Both the position numbers and the translations under genes were made by a program. Positions 8,688 through 16,709 of a stretch of 46,345 bases of DNA are shown piece after piece (positions within the stretch are counted from its first letter, which is position 1; every line of letters begins with the position of its first letter). The notes beneath the pieces are model-generated. The model had not been told where the DNA came from, ran no database searches, and saw only the letters and a list, made by a program, of their open reading frames with translations. Source of the stretch: Actinobacteria bacterium Ga0077560 (lineage in GTDB: Bacteria > Actinomycetota > Thermoleophilia > Miltoncostaeales > Miltoncostaeaceae); the NCBI GenBank assembly GCA_001464275.1, contig LNFL01000128.1, forward strand, positions 1-46,345, given 5' to 3'.

Positions 8688-9035
8688 GTGGGGACGCGCG
8701 AGGTCATCGAACGCCATCTGGCGGCCGTTCGGCGGGGTGACGTGCCCGCCGTGATGGCGGGGTTCCACGACGATGCGGTCCTCATGGCCTGCGACGGCGT
8801 CCTGCGGGGCCGGGTGGAGATCACCGAGGGCTTCGAGCGCCTCATCGACGGCCTCTTCGCGCCCGGCCGATACGACTACATCCTGGAGTCGTTCCAGACC
8901 TGGGGCGACACGGGGCAGCTGGTCTGGCACGCCACGTGCGACGGCACCGTCATCCCCTTCGCGACGGAGACCTACGTGGTGCGCGAGGGCCGCATCGCGG
9001 CGCAGACGTTCGCGGCGATCTTCGAGGAGTCCTGA
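8688..9035 (+). CDS. SnoaL-like (NTF2-fold) protein, copy 1
   Basis: From the GTG at 8688 this is 115 residues, exactly the length of its tandem paralogue, and both open with T-R-x-V-I-E-R-H. GGGGGAG just before the GTG is a good ribosome binding site. An in-frame ATG at 8652 is less likely, because a TAGGCT -10-like box at 8642-8647 would start the transcript at or after it. The pattern is the cone-shaped NTF2 fold: a helix, then D-A-V-L-M-A-C-D and G-R-V-E-I, then a beta sheet ending V-V-R-E-G-R-I-A-A-Q-T-F. Members include isomerases, dehydratases and proteins of unknown role, so the reaction cannot be named. Confidence 0.85.
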   Translation: MGTREVIERHLAAVRRGDVPAVMAGFHDDAVLMACDGVLRGRVEITEGFERLIDGLFAPGRYDYILESFQTWGDTGQLVWHATCDGTVIPFATETYVVREGRIAAQTFAAIFEES

Positions 9036-9098
9036 GCCACTGGCGTACCGGGAGGTCCCCGGAATAGGGTCCGGCGAGACACCTCCTGGGATGGAACA

Positions 9099-9446
9099 GT
9101 GGACACACGCGCCGTGATCGAACGACACGTCGAGGCGCTGCTCGCCGCGGACCTCGAGACGCTGATGGCGACGTTCTCCGATGACGCCGTCGTGATGAGC
9201 CCGGAGGGCCCGATGACCACCCGGGAGGAGATCCTCGACGGCTGCCGGCGGCTCCTGTCGGGGCTGTTCGCACCCGGCACGTACACCTTCACCCTCGACG
9301 CGCTGGTCACCGAGGGGGAGATCGCACTGCTGACCTGGCACGCCAGCTGCCGCGGCACCGACATCCCGTTCGCCGCCGACACCTTCGTGGTCCGCGACGG
9401 GCGCATCAGCTGCAAGACCTTCGCGCTGGTGCTGCGGCCGAACTGA
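9099..9446 (+). CDS. SnoaL-like (NTF2-fold) protein, copy 2
   Basis: A 115-residue paralogue of the preceding gene, starting at the GTG at 9099. Shared blocks include T-R-x-V-I-E-R-H, L-F-A-P-G-x-Y and L-x-W-H-A-x-C-x-G-T-x-I-P-F, the last containing a His and Cys in the same place in both copies. The two genes are 63 bp apart. A TAGGGT box at 9065-9070 may give this copy its own promoter. The conserved W-H-A-x-C could line the cavity, but no catalytic assignment is possible. It is followed by a strong bidirectional hairpin. Confidence 0.85.
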   Translation: MDTRAVIERHVEALLAADLETLMATFSDDAVVMSPEGPMTTREEILDGCRRLLSGLFAPGTYTFTLDALVTEGEIALLTWHASCRGTDIPFAADTFVVRDGRISCKTFALVLRPN

Positions 9447-9451
9447 TGCGT

Positions 9452-9483
9452 CACCGGTGGCGCCCCGGAGGGCGCCACCGGTG
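9452..9483. terminator. bidirectional terminator between convergent genes
   Basis: Perfect 14-bp arms CACCGGTGGCGCCC (9452-9465) and GGGCGCCACCGGTG (9470-9483) with a CGGA tetraloop. It lies between the stop of the SnoaL-like copy 2 (9446) and the stop of the nucleotidase (9490, other strand), so it can serve both. Confidence 0.75.
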
Positions 9484-9489
9484 CGGGTG

Positions 9490-11325
9490 CTACGGCAGCT
9501 CGGTGATGCGGTCGATCGGGGCCGGGGCGACCGGGCTGTTCGCCGCCAGGTACGCGACGAACTCGTCCAGGTCCTGCCCGCCGCCGGTCCGGGCGGTCCC
9601 GTTGCGCAGCTCCGCGAAGCTGTCACCGCCGTCCGCGAGGAACGAGTTCACGGTGACGCGGTAGGTCGCGGCCGGGTCGACGGGTACGCCGTTGAGCCGG
9701 ATGTTGGCGATCCGGTTCCCCGGGGTTCCGGGGAACAACGGCGTGCCCGGGCTCGTCGCGGCCGAGTACCCGGCCATGTCGAACGTGAGGCCCGCCGACA
9801 CGCCGAGGGTGAGGCGCGACTCCACCGGGCTCCCGGTGGTGCGCGTCGCGTACTGCTGCTCGAGCACGGTCTTCAGCTGCGCGCCGGTGAGCGTCATGGT
9901 GACCAGCGTGTTGCCGAAGGGCTGCACCAGGAAGGCCTCGCCGTAGGTCACCACCCCGTCGCCCTCGCCCGCCGTGCTGCCGGCGAAGATGAGATCGGCG
10001 CGGACGCCGCCCGGGTTCATGAGCGCGATCTGCGCGCCGTTCACCGTGGTCCGGGCGAGCTGCGCGTCGGCGATCAGGTTCGCCAGCGAACTCTCGACGT
10101 CGCGGGTCGCGCCGCGCCGGACGTCCGCGTTCACCCGCGCGACCTCGCGGTTCGCGATGGGCGCCGAGAGCGTCCTCCACTTGGCGACGATCGCCTCGAC
10201 GACCGGGTCGGCCGCGGCCCGGGTGACCGGGACGTTGCGGGACGCCACCGAGGTGCGGATCACGTCCTTGGTGCGCCGGTCGAGCTGGAGGTTGGTCTCG
10301 GTGACCAGGCGGCCGAACGCGTACGCGCTGGTCACGAGCCGCGGGTTGCCGGCCGGGTCCGGGATGTTGCAGATGTACGGCTGGTGCGTGTGCCCGGAGA
10401 CGACCATGTCGATCGACGGGTCCAGGCCCTGCGCGATGGCCACGATGGGACCCGAGATCGCCGCGGGCGTGCCCGGGGCGTTGCACTGGTAGTCGTAGGC
10501 CGACCCGTTCGGCGGGAGACCGCCCTCGTGGATGAGCACCACGATCGCCCGGACATTGCGCTGGCGCAGGTCACGTGCGGCCAGGTTGGCGCTGGTCACC
10601 TCGTCCTTGAACTCCAGGTCCCTGATGCCGGCCTGCGCGACCAGCTGCGGCGTGTCCCGCAGGGTCATCCCGATGAAGCCGACCTTGATGCCATCGACCT
10701 CCTTCACCCACGTGGGCGGGAGCACCGTGCGGCCGGTCCGGCTGCGGAACCATTCGCCGTACCCCCGCACCGGCCGAGGGGTGAGCACGCCCGGCTTCCA
10801 CACCACGTTGGCGGCGAGCCACGGGAACTTCGCGCCCGAGTACCCGTCGGCGTCGTAGCAGCCGTCCACCGGGTGGCAGCCGCCGTACTGCATCCGCAGC
10901 AGCTCGGTGGCGCCCTCGTCGAACTCGTGGTTCCCCACGCCGGAGACGTCCAGCCCCATGGCGTTGAGGGTCTCGACGCTGGGCTCGTCCCTGAACAACC
11001 CCGAGACGATGGGACTGGCGCCGATGAGATCGCCCGCCGCGACGGTGAGCGTGTGCCGCTTGCCGGTGCGCAGGCCGGCGAGGGTCTGCGACAGGTACGC
11101 GGCGCCGCCGAACGCGGTCGTCCCCTGCCCGGGCAGCGTGGAGTTGCCGCCCGTGGGGGCCTCCAGGTGCCCGTGGTAGTCGTTGAACGACAGGATCTGC
11201 AGGTCCACCGGAGCCGGGCCATGGCCCGGAGCGGCGGCGGCGGACCCGGCCGTCATCACGACGGTGAACAGGGCGCCGGCCGTGATGACGCCGGCCACGC
11301 GGCGGCGTCGGACGCGAGGTCTCAT
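9490..11325 (-). CDS. secreted 5'-nucleotidase / 2',3'-cyclic phosphodiesterase family protein
   Basis: A 611-residue exported metallophosphoesterase. The ATG at 11325 follows GGGGGAG and starts an Arg-rich signal peptide cleaved near A-A-A-A-P-G. The N-terminal calcineurin-like domain has the metal-binding motifs in order: S-F-N-D-Y-H-G-H, A-A-G-D-L-I-G-A-S, G-V-G-N-H-E-F-D, later L-I-H-E-G and V-S-G-H-T-H-Q-P. The C-terminal nucleotidase domain (from about residue 350) carries N-P-G-G-V-R-A-D and the T-Y-G-E-A-F-x-V-Q-P-F-x-N substrate-binding segment. It should dephosphorylate extracellular nucleotides for phosphate or nucleoside salvage. No wall anchor is visible. The 285-bp gap to 11611 is a divergent promoter region in which I see no strong dyad. 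Confidence 0.93.
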   Translation of the reverse strand: MRPRVRRRRVAGVITAGALFTVVMTAGSAAAAPGHGPAPVDLQILSFNDYHGHLEAPTGGNSTLPGQGTTAFGGAAYLSQTLAGLRTGKRHTLTVAAGDLIGASPIVSGLFRDEPSVETLNAMGLDVSGVGNHEFDEGATELLRMQYGGCHPVDGCYDADGYSGAKFPWLAANVVWKPGVLTPRPVRGYGEWFRSRTGRTVLPPTWVKEVDGIKVGFIGMTLRDTPQLVAQAGIRDLEFKDEVTSANLAARDLRQRNVRAIVVLIHEGGLPPNGSAYDYQCNAPGTPAAISGPIVAIAQGLDPSIDMVVSGHTHQPYICNIPDPAGNPRLVTSAYAFGRLVTETNLQLDRRTKDVIRTSVASRNVPVTRAAADPVVEAIVAKWRTLSAPIANREVARVNADVRRGATRDVESSLANLIADAQLARTTVNGAQIALMNPGGVRADLIFAGSTAGEGDGVVTYGEAFLVQPFGNTLVTMTLTGAQLKTVLEQQYATRTTGSPVESRLTLGVSAGLTFDMAGYSAATSPGTPLFPGTPGNRIANIRLNGVPVDPAATYRVTVNSFLADGGDSFAELRNGTARTGGGQDLDEFVAYLAANSPVAPAPIDRITELP

Positions 11326-11610
11326 GTGTGCTCCCCCTGGTTCGGGCACATGGGCGGCCGGGATCGACCACCCCGGGACCAAACTATGCGCAGGAGGTCC
11401 GCCGGAGCCACCCCCGGGATGCAACGGGTCCGCAACCCGCGTCCGGCGGACGCCGCGACGGGCCCACGGCGGTCCCGCAGGCGCGTGCGGGACGTGCCGC
11501 ACGGTTCGTTCACCGGGCCAAGGGAACCGGGCAAACCATGTTCGGATGGCCCAAGCGATCCGCGCCGCCGGGTCGGGAGACTGCTCCGGAACGATGTGAA
11601 CGGAGAGTCG

Positions 11611-13107
11611 ATGACGACCATCGGGCGTGACACCCGGGCGCACTCCCCCACGGAGGCGGCGCTGCCGGGGCTCCTCGTGCAGCCCGGAATGTGGGATGAG
11701 CTCATCGCCGAGGACGGCCGTCCGCGTCCGGCCGCGGCGGCGCTGGTGTCGCACCTGTCCGGCATGGGGCTCACCGAGCTCCGGGAGCGCCAGGACCGCG
11801 CCGACCTCGACATCCTCGCCGCGGGAATCACCTTCACCGTCTACTCCGACGGCCGGGGCATCGACCGCTCCTGGCCGTTCGACGTGATCCCGCGCATCAT
11901 CGCGGCGGCGGAGTGGCGCCGGGTGCGCCGCGGGCTCATCCAGCGGCTCACGGCCCTCAACCGCTTCATCGACGACCTGTACGGCGAGCAGCGCGTGATC
12001 GCCGACGGCGTGTTCCCGGCCGAGCTGCTGGCCAACTCGGTGAACTACCTGCCCCAGTGCCGGGGCGTGCGCCCGCGCTTCGGCGTGTGGGCACACATCT
12101 GCGGGAGCGACCTGGTGCGCGACGCCGACGGCACGCTGTACGTGCTGGAGGACAACCTGCGCATCCCGTCCGGGGTGAGCTACATGCTCGAGAACCGGCT
12201 GGTGTCCAAGCGTGTGTTCGGCGACCTGTTCCGCCGCCAGAGCATCCTGCCGGTGGACGACTACCCCGAGCGCCTGCACCGCATCCTGTGCTCCCTCGCG
12301 CCCGAGGGTGTGAGCGCGCCGAACGTCGTGGTGCTCACCCCCGGCGTCTACAACTCCGCGTACTTCGAGCACAGCTTCCTCGCCCGGCGGATGGGCGTGC
12401 CCCTGGTGGAGGGCCGGGACCTGGTGGTGGACGAGCACGACCGCGTGTTCATGCGCACCCTCGGCGGACGCGAGCGCGTGGACGTGGTGTACCGGCGCGT
12501 GGACGACGCGTTCCTCGACCCGGAGGTCTTCCGGCCGGACTCGGTGCTCGGCGTGCCCGGGATCATGCGGGCCTGGCGGGCCGGCAACGTGGCCATCGCC
12601 AACGCCCCGGGCGCCGGGGTCGCCGACGACAAGGCCGTGTACGCGTGGGTTCCGGACCTCATCCGGTACTACCTGCACGAGGAGCCGGCGATCGCGAGCG
12701 TGCCCACGTGGCGGTGCCTGTACCCGGCGGAGCGGCGCCACGTGATCGAGAACATCGACCGGATGGTGGTGAAGCCCGCCAACGAGAGCGGCGGCTACGG
12801 GCTGCTCATCGGCGACCGCGCCACCCAGGAGGAGCTGGACGCGGCGGTCGCGGCGATCGAGGCCGACCCGCGCAACTGGGTCGCCCAGCCGATCCTGTCG
12901 CTGTCCACCACGCCCACGCTCACCACCGACGACATCGCGCCGCGCCACGTCGACCTGCGCCCGTTCATCCTGAGCGGTGACGGCCACGACGTCACCAACG
13001 GCGGCCTCACGCGCGTCGCCCTGCGGCCCGGGTCGCTCATCGTCAACAGCTCCCAGGGCGGCGGCAGCAAGGACACCTGGGTGGTGGAACGGACGGCGCT
13101 CGGGTGA
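11611..13107 (+). CDS. circularly permuted ATP-grasp protein (DUF404/DUF407 type)
   Basis: A 498-residue protein. The ATG at 11611 is preceded by CGGAGAG. Diagnostic segments are G-I-T-F-T-V-Y, V-L-E-D-N-L-R-I-P-S-G at 178-188 (acidic metal/ATP site appearing before the lysine loop, which is the circular permutation), D-D-K-A-V-Y-A-W-V-P-D, and the nucleotide-binding K-P-A-N-E-S-G-G-Y-G at 388-397. The family is predicted to ligate amino acids or short peptides, often in clusters with an alpha-E protein, a transglutaminase-like protein and an Ntn-hydrolase. Here only the alpha-E partner follows, with a 4-bp overlap. The substrate is unknown. Confidence 0.92.
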   Translation: MTTIGRDTRAHSPTEAALPGLLVQPGMWDELIAEDGRPRPAAAALVSHLSGMGLTELRERQDRADLDILAAGITFTVYSDGRGIDRSWPFDVIPRIIAAAEWRRVRRGLIQRLTALNRFIDDLYGEQRVIADGVFPAELLANSVNYLPQCRGVRPRFGVWAHICGSDLVRDADGTLYVLEDNLRIPSGVSYMLENRLVSKRVFGDLFRRQSILPVDDYPERLHRILCSLAPEGVSAPNVVVLTPGVYNSAYFEHSFLARRMGVPLVEGRDLVVDEHDRVFMRTLGGRERVDVVYRRVDDAFLDPEVFRPDSVLGVPGIMRAWRAGNVAIANAPGAGVADDKAVYAWVPDLIRYYLHEEPAIASVPTWRCLYPAERRHVIENIDRMVVKPANESGGYGLLIGDRATQEELDAAVAAIEADPRNWVAQPILSLSTTPTLTTDDIAPRHVDLRPFILSGDGHDVTNGGLTRVALRPGSLIVNSSQGGGSKDTWVVERTALG

Positions 13108-14039
13108 CGCTGCTCGCCCGGGTCGGCGAGCACCTGTACTGGGCGGCGCGGTACCTGGAGCGCGCGGAGGGGCTCGCGCGGGTGATGCGTGAGCACACCT
13201 TCCTGCTCGCCGACATGCCCACCTCCGTGCCGCTCACCTGGGAGCCCCTGCTCGCCATCGGCGGCTCCGCCGCCTTCCCCGGGGACGGGACACCGCCCAC
13301 CGAGGCGGCCATCGTGCGGCACCTGCTGGGCGACCCCGACAACCCGGACAGCATCGCCGAGGGCGCGACCCGCGCCCGGGAGAACCTGCGTGCCTGCCGG
13401 GAGGTGATCCCGGTGGAGGCGTGGCTGGTGGCCAACGACCTGCACCTGTACCTGGACGCCCGTCGCAACGAGGGCATCGACCGGGGCAGCCGCGCGCGGC
13501 TGCTGGATCGCGTGATCGAGGACCACCAGCTGTTCCTGGGGATCCTCCTCGGCAACATGTCCCGGGACGCCGCGTTCACGCTCATGCGGCTGGGGCGGCA
13601 CATCGAGCGGGTGCTGCTCATCACCCGCGTGCTGGACGTCCGCGCCGGGCAGCTGCTGGGCCCGGCGGAGCCCGCCCGTTACGACGAGGTGCAGTGGATC
13701 GGCGTGCTGCGCTCCCTGTCGGCCCTCCACATGTACCACCGCTCCTCGGGGGTGCCGGTCGCCGCGATCCCGGCGATGCGGTTCCTGATCCTGGAGGCCA
13801 CGTTCCCCCGGTCGGTGGCCTACTGCCTCACGTCAATCACCCAGACCGTCTCGGAGCTCCCGATGGCCGAGCGCCTGCTGGCCGGATGCGAGGACGCGCT
13901 GGAGATCCTGGAGGGACTGGCCGGCGCCGACGACGCGGAGTCGCTGCACGCCGGGGCGGTCGCGCTGGGCCGCGAGGTGGAGCGGATCCACGACATGGTG
14001 GTGGCGGCGTGCTTCCCGGAGAGCACGCCGGCCGGCTGA
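13104..14039 (+). CDS. alpha-E domain protein (DUF403)
   Basis: A 311-residue, mostly helical protein starting at the GTG that overlaps the ATP-grasp stop (GTGA at 13104-13107). It has the family's opening L-L-A-R-V-G-E-H-L-Y-W-A-A-R-Y-L-E-R-A-E and further conserved helices N-M-S-R-D-A-A-F-x-L-M-R-L-G-R-H-I-E-R and P-R-S-V-A-Y-C-L. Alpha-E proteins are near-obligate partners of circularly permuted ATP-grasps, and a scaffold or tailoring role in peptide synthesis has been proposed. The translational coupling supports a complex. It ends 9 bp from the convergent NHL protein gene, so no transglutaminase or Anbu-type gene follows. Confidence 0.93.
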   Translation: MTLLARVGEHLYWAARYLERAEGLARVMREHTFLLADMPTSVPLTWEPLLAIGGSAAFPGDGTPPTEAAIVRHLLGDPDNPDSIAEGATRARENLRACREVIPVEAWLVANDLHLYLDARRNEGIDRGSRARLLDRVIEDHQLFLGILLGNMSRDAAFTLMRLGRHIERVLLITRVLDVRAGQLLGPAEPARYDEVQWIGVLRSLSALHMYHRSSGVPVAAIPAMRFLILEATFPRSVAYCLTSITQTVSELPMAERLLAGCEDALEILEGLAGADDAESLHAGAVALGREVERIHDMVVAACFPESTPAG

Positions 14040-14048
14040 GCCGCCGGG

Positions 14049-16268
14049 TCAGCCCGCGGTGGTCGTGCGGAACCAGCTCACGGCGACCGGGGTCCGTGCC
14101 GTGACCAGACGGCCATCGGCCCGGCGCCGGACGCTGACCGTCCAGACGTAGCGCGTCCCGGGGGCGAGCTTGGCGCGCGGCACCGTGACCGTGCGGCCCC
14201 GGGTGTCGAGTGTGGCGACCAGGATGCGCCGCGTCCCGGCGAGCCTGTAGACGCGGATGCGATAGCCCGCCGCTCCGCGCGTTGCCACCCACCGCAGCGC
14301 GGTCGCCGCCCGGGGGACGGTGACGCCGGCGCGCGGCACCAGGCGCGCGGCGTTCCGGGTCGCGGGCGGGGTCTCGGGTGGGGTCGGGGTGACGCCGCCT
14401 CCGGTTCCGCCACCGCCACCCGGGCCGGGTCCGGGGCCGGGGCCGGGAACGGGCGGCGCATTCACGGTGAACGGTGCCGACGCCCAGGCGCCGGGGGTTC
14501 CGAGCTCGTCACGCTGCCGCACCTGGAACGTGTACGTGCCCGGCGCAAGCGCCTGTGGGAGCCGCACGGTGGGCGTCGCGGTGTCCGACGGCCCCTGGAC
14601 GGCCTGGCCGCCGGCCGACAGCACCTGCCACGTGAATGCCGCCGGGCCGATGGCGCCGTCGCCGGTCCAGGCGAACGTGGGGCGGGTCTCGGTGGACGGC
14701 CCGGGCACGACCGTGAGCTGCGGCGCCGGCGGGGCCGACGCCGCCACCGTGAAGCGCGCCGTGGTCCACACGCCGGGTGTGTTCGCGGGCGACGCGGTCG
14801 GCGCGGTGCGCTGGCGGACCTCCAGGAACCAGTTGCCGTCCGCCAGCGCCGGGAGGGTGAGGGTGCCGTCGTCCTCCTCCCCGGCGGCGCCGGCGAGCAG
14901 ATCGCCGGTCCCCGCGTCGCGAACGCGCCAGACGAATGTGGAGTCCGCCATGCCCGTGAGCGTGAAGGCGGGCGTGCGATCGGTGGTGGTGGCGCCCTCC
15001 ACCGGGCCCCCGGTGATCCGCGGCGGCGCGGGCAGCGCCGCGGCGCTCGTGGCCGAGACCGCGGTCGGCACCCGGCGCACGCGGAAGTTCCCCGCCGCCG
15101 CGAAGGTGACGATGTCGCCGGTCAGACCGGAGCCCGAGATGTACAGGTCGCCGTTCGCGGCGATGTTCACCCCGTGCGGCTGGGAGATCCCCGCCGATGT
15201 CGCCGGTCCGCCATCGCCGGACGCAGAGAAGCTGCCGGTCCCGGCCAGCAGGGTGATGGTGCCGTCGGGGGCGACCAGTCGCACCCGGTTGTTGCCGCTG
15301 TCGGCGATCACCAGGCTCCCGTCGGGCGCCTCGTCGACGTCGCGGGGCGTGTTGAGGCGAGCGCTCGTCGCCGGCCGGCCGTTGCCGTCGTATCCCTGGG
15401 AGCCGGTGCCCGCGAACGTGGTGATCTTCCCGTCCGGCCACACGCGCCGGACCCGTTCGTTCCTGGAGTCGGCGATGTAGAAGCCGCCGTCCTTGGCGAC
15501 CGCGACGCCGCGCGGCTGGTTGAACCTGGCCGACAGGGCGGGGCCGCCGTCGCCCCCGAAGCCCGCCGGACCGACGGTCCCCGCGACCGTCTGCAGCATG
15601 CCGGACGCCACCCGGTGCACCAGGCCGCAGTTCTCGTCGATGACGAGGTAGCTGCCGTCCGGATACATGGCGAGCCCGCGCACCCACGACAGCGCGGCAG
15701 AGGTCGCCGGCACGGGTCCGGGAGTGTCGCCGATCCTGAAGCCGGGATCCCCGCTGGGCACATATCGTCTGCAGCTGTCGCTGCCGGTGCCCACCACCGT
15801 GCTGATCGTGCCACCCGCACTCACCTTGCGGACCCGGTGGTTGAACTCGTCCGCGATGAGGAACCCGCCGTCCTGGGTCACGGCGATATCCGAGGGGCCG
15901 TACATGTCGGCCGCGGTCGCGGGACCGCCGTCTCCGGAGAACCCGAGGACACCGCTGCCGGCGACGGTGGTGATCGTGCCGCCCTGGATGCGGCGCACCC
16001 GGCCGCCGGGTTCCGTCACCGGCGCATCCGGATCCTGGCTCGCGAACTCCACCACCAGGACGCCACCGCCCGGGGGGAACGCCACGCGCCGTGGGCGCCG
16101 CAGGAAGGCGCTGGTCGCGGCGACGCCCTCGTCCAGCGAGGTGCCGCCTCCGGCGAACGTCGAGATGGGCCCCGGCGCCGCGGAGGCGCTGCCGGATGCG
16201 GACAGCGCGACGACCGCCACGGCGGCGGCGAAGATGGGCATGCGGAAACGGGGGCGGTTGACCGGCAT
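14049..16268 (-). CDS. secreted NHL beta-propeller protein with Ig-like domains
   Basis: A 739-residue exported protein. The signal peptide is cleaved near S-A-S-A-A-P-G. Residues about 33-400 contain repeated NHL strands of the form G-D-G-G-P-A-T-x-A, x-P-x-D-V/I-A-V/D, and I-A-D-S/E-x-N-x-R-V-R, matching a six-bladed propeller. Two Ig-like domains follow (about 410-510 and 515-610), then a Pro/Gly spacer and a C-terminal FN3-like domain with V-T-V-P-R-A-K-L-A-P-G-T-R-Y-V-W-T-V. Such propellers bind ligands or proteins and usually have no enzymatic site. A role at the cell surface or in the medium is inferred. The start lacks a good Shine-Dalgarno sequence. Confidence 0.85.
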   Translation of the reverse strand: MPVNRPRFRMPIFAAAVAVVALSASGSASAAPGPISTFAGGGTSLDEGVAATSAFLRRPRRVAFPPGGGVLVVEFASQDPDAPVTEPGGRVRRIQGGTITTVAGSGVLGFSGDGGPATAADMYGPSDIAVTQDGGFLIADEFNHRVRKVSAGGTISTVVGTGSDSCRRYVPSGDPGFRIGDTPGPVPATSAALSWVRGLAMYPDGSYLVIDENCGLVHRVASGMLQTVAGTVGPAGFGGDGGPALSARFNQPRGVAVAKDGGFYIADSRNERVRRVWPDGKITTFAGTGSQGYDGNGRPATSARLNTPRDVDEAPDGSLVIADSGNNRVRLVAPDGTITLLAGTGSFSASGDGGPATSAGISQPHGVNIAANGDLYISGSGLTGDIVTFAAAGNFRVRRVPTAVSATSAAALPAPPRITGGPVEGATTTDRTPAFTLTGMADSTFVWRVRDAGTGDLLAGAAGEEDDGTLTLPALADGNWFLEVRQRTAPTASPANTPGVWTTARFTVAASAPPAPQLTVVPGPSTETRPTFAWTGDGAIGPAAFTWQVLSAGGQAVQGPSDTATPTVRLPQALAPGTYTFQVRQRDELGTPGAWASAPFTVNAPPVPGPGPGPGPGGGGGTGGGVTPTPPETPPATRNAARLVPRAGVTVPRAATALRWVATRGAAGYRIRVYRLAGTRRILVATLDTRGRTVTVPRAKLAPGTRYVWTVSVRRRADGRLVTARTPVAVSWFRTTTAG

Positions 16269-16327
16269 GTGAGCAACACCATCCCCGACCCGGAGGTGTT
16301 TCAGCTACCCCCGAAGGTCTGGAGGCC

Positions 16328-16362
16328 CCCCGGACGTCCGGGGAGCGGCATGACGCTAGATT
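16328..16362 (+). promoter_or_regulatory. palindromic operator and -10 box of a leaderless gene
   Basis: CCCCGGACGTCCGGGG (16328-16343) is a perfect 16-bp dyad covering the expected -35 position. TAGATT (16357-16362) lies 7 nt before the ATG at 16370, the geometry of leaderless actinobacterial transcripts, and no Shine-Dalgarno sequence is present before that ATG. Confidence 0.5.
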
Positions 16363-16369
16363 GCCGCGC

Positions 16370-16708
16370 ATGAGCACCGCCGCCCCACGCCTGTTCCATC
16401 GCTGGAAGTGCCCGTGGTGCGCCGCCGCACGCCAGGGCATCGGCAACACCGGTGCCGCGGTTGAGCTGGTGGAGGTGCCCTATGACCGCGACCAGCGCAC
16501 CGAGGTGCTCGCGGCCAGCGGGCAGGCGCGCGTGCCGGTGCTGGTGGACGGCGACCGCGTGATCGTGGGCTCCCAGCGGATCGTGCGCCACATGTACGCC
16601 ACCTACGGCGACGGGCCCGCATCGCGGTCGGTGGCGGAGCTGGACCGGGAGATCGCCGCCCTCGACGCCGCCGGGATCGGCGGGTACGAGGGCCCCGCCC
16701 CCGCCTGA
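16370..16708 (+). CDS. glutaredoxin / GST N-terminal-like thiol protein
   Basis: A 112-residue protein with a thioredoxin fold pattern. The dithiol motif C-P-W-C is at residues 14-17 within H-R-W-K-C-P-W-C, the cis-proline lies in A-R-V-P-V-L-V-D-G, and a conserved I-V-G-S-Q-R-I-V helix follows. Both cysteines are present, so a redox role in the cytosol is likely, perhaps with mycothiol-type thiols in this lineage (inference). The ATG at 16370 is preferred to the TTG three codons upstream because the -10 box lies between. The gene ends one base before the stop of the convergent gene. Confidence 0.85.
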   Translation: MSTAAPRLFHRWKCPWCAAARQGIGNTGAAVELVEVPYDRDQRTEVLAASGQARVPVLVDGDRVIVGSQRIVRHMYATYGDGPASRSVAELDREIAALDAAGIGGYEGPAPA

Positions 16709-16709
16709 C

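Noticed and set aside
11326-12987. N-terminal extension of the nucleotidase frame far upstream of 11325
   Set aside because: The extension is antisense to the ATP-grasp gene and lacks any motif. The signal peptide and ribosome site place the start at 11325.
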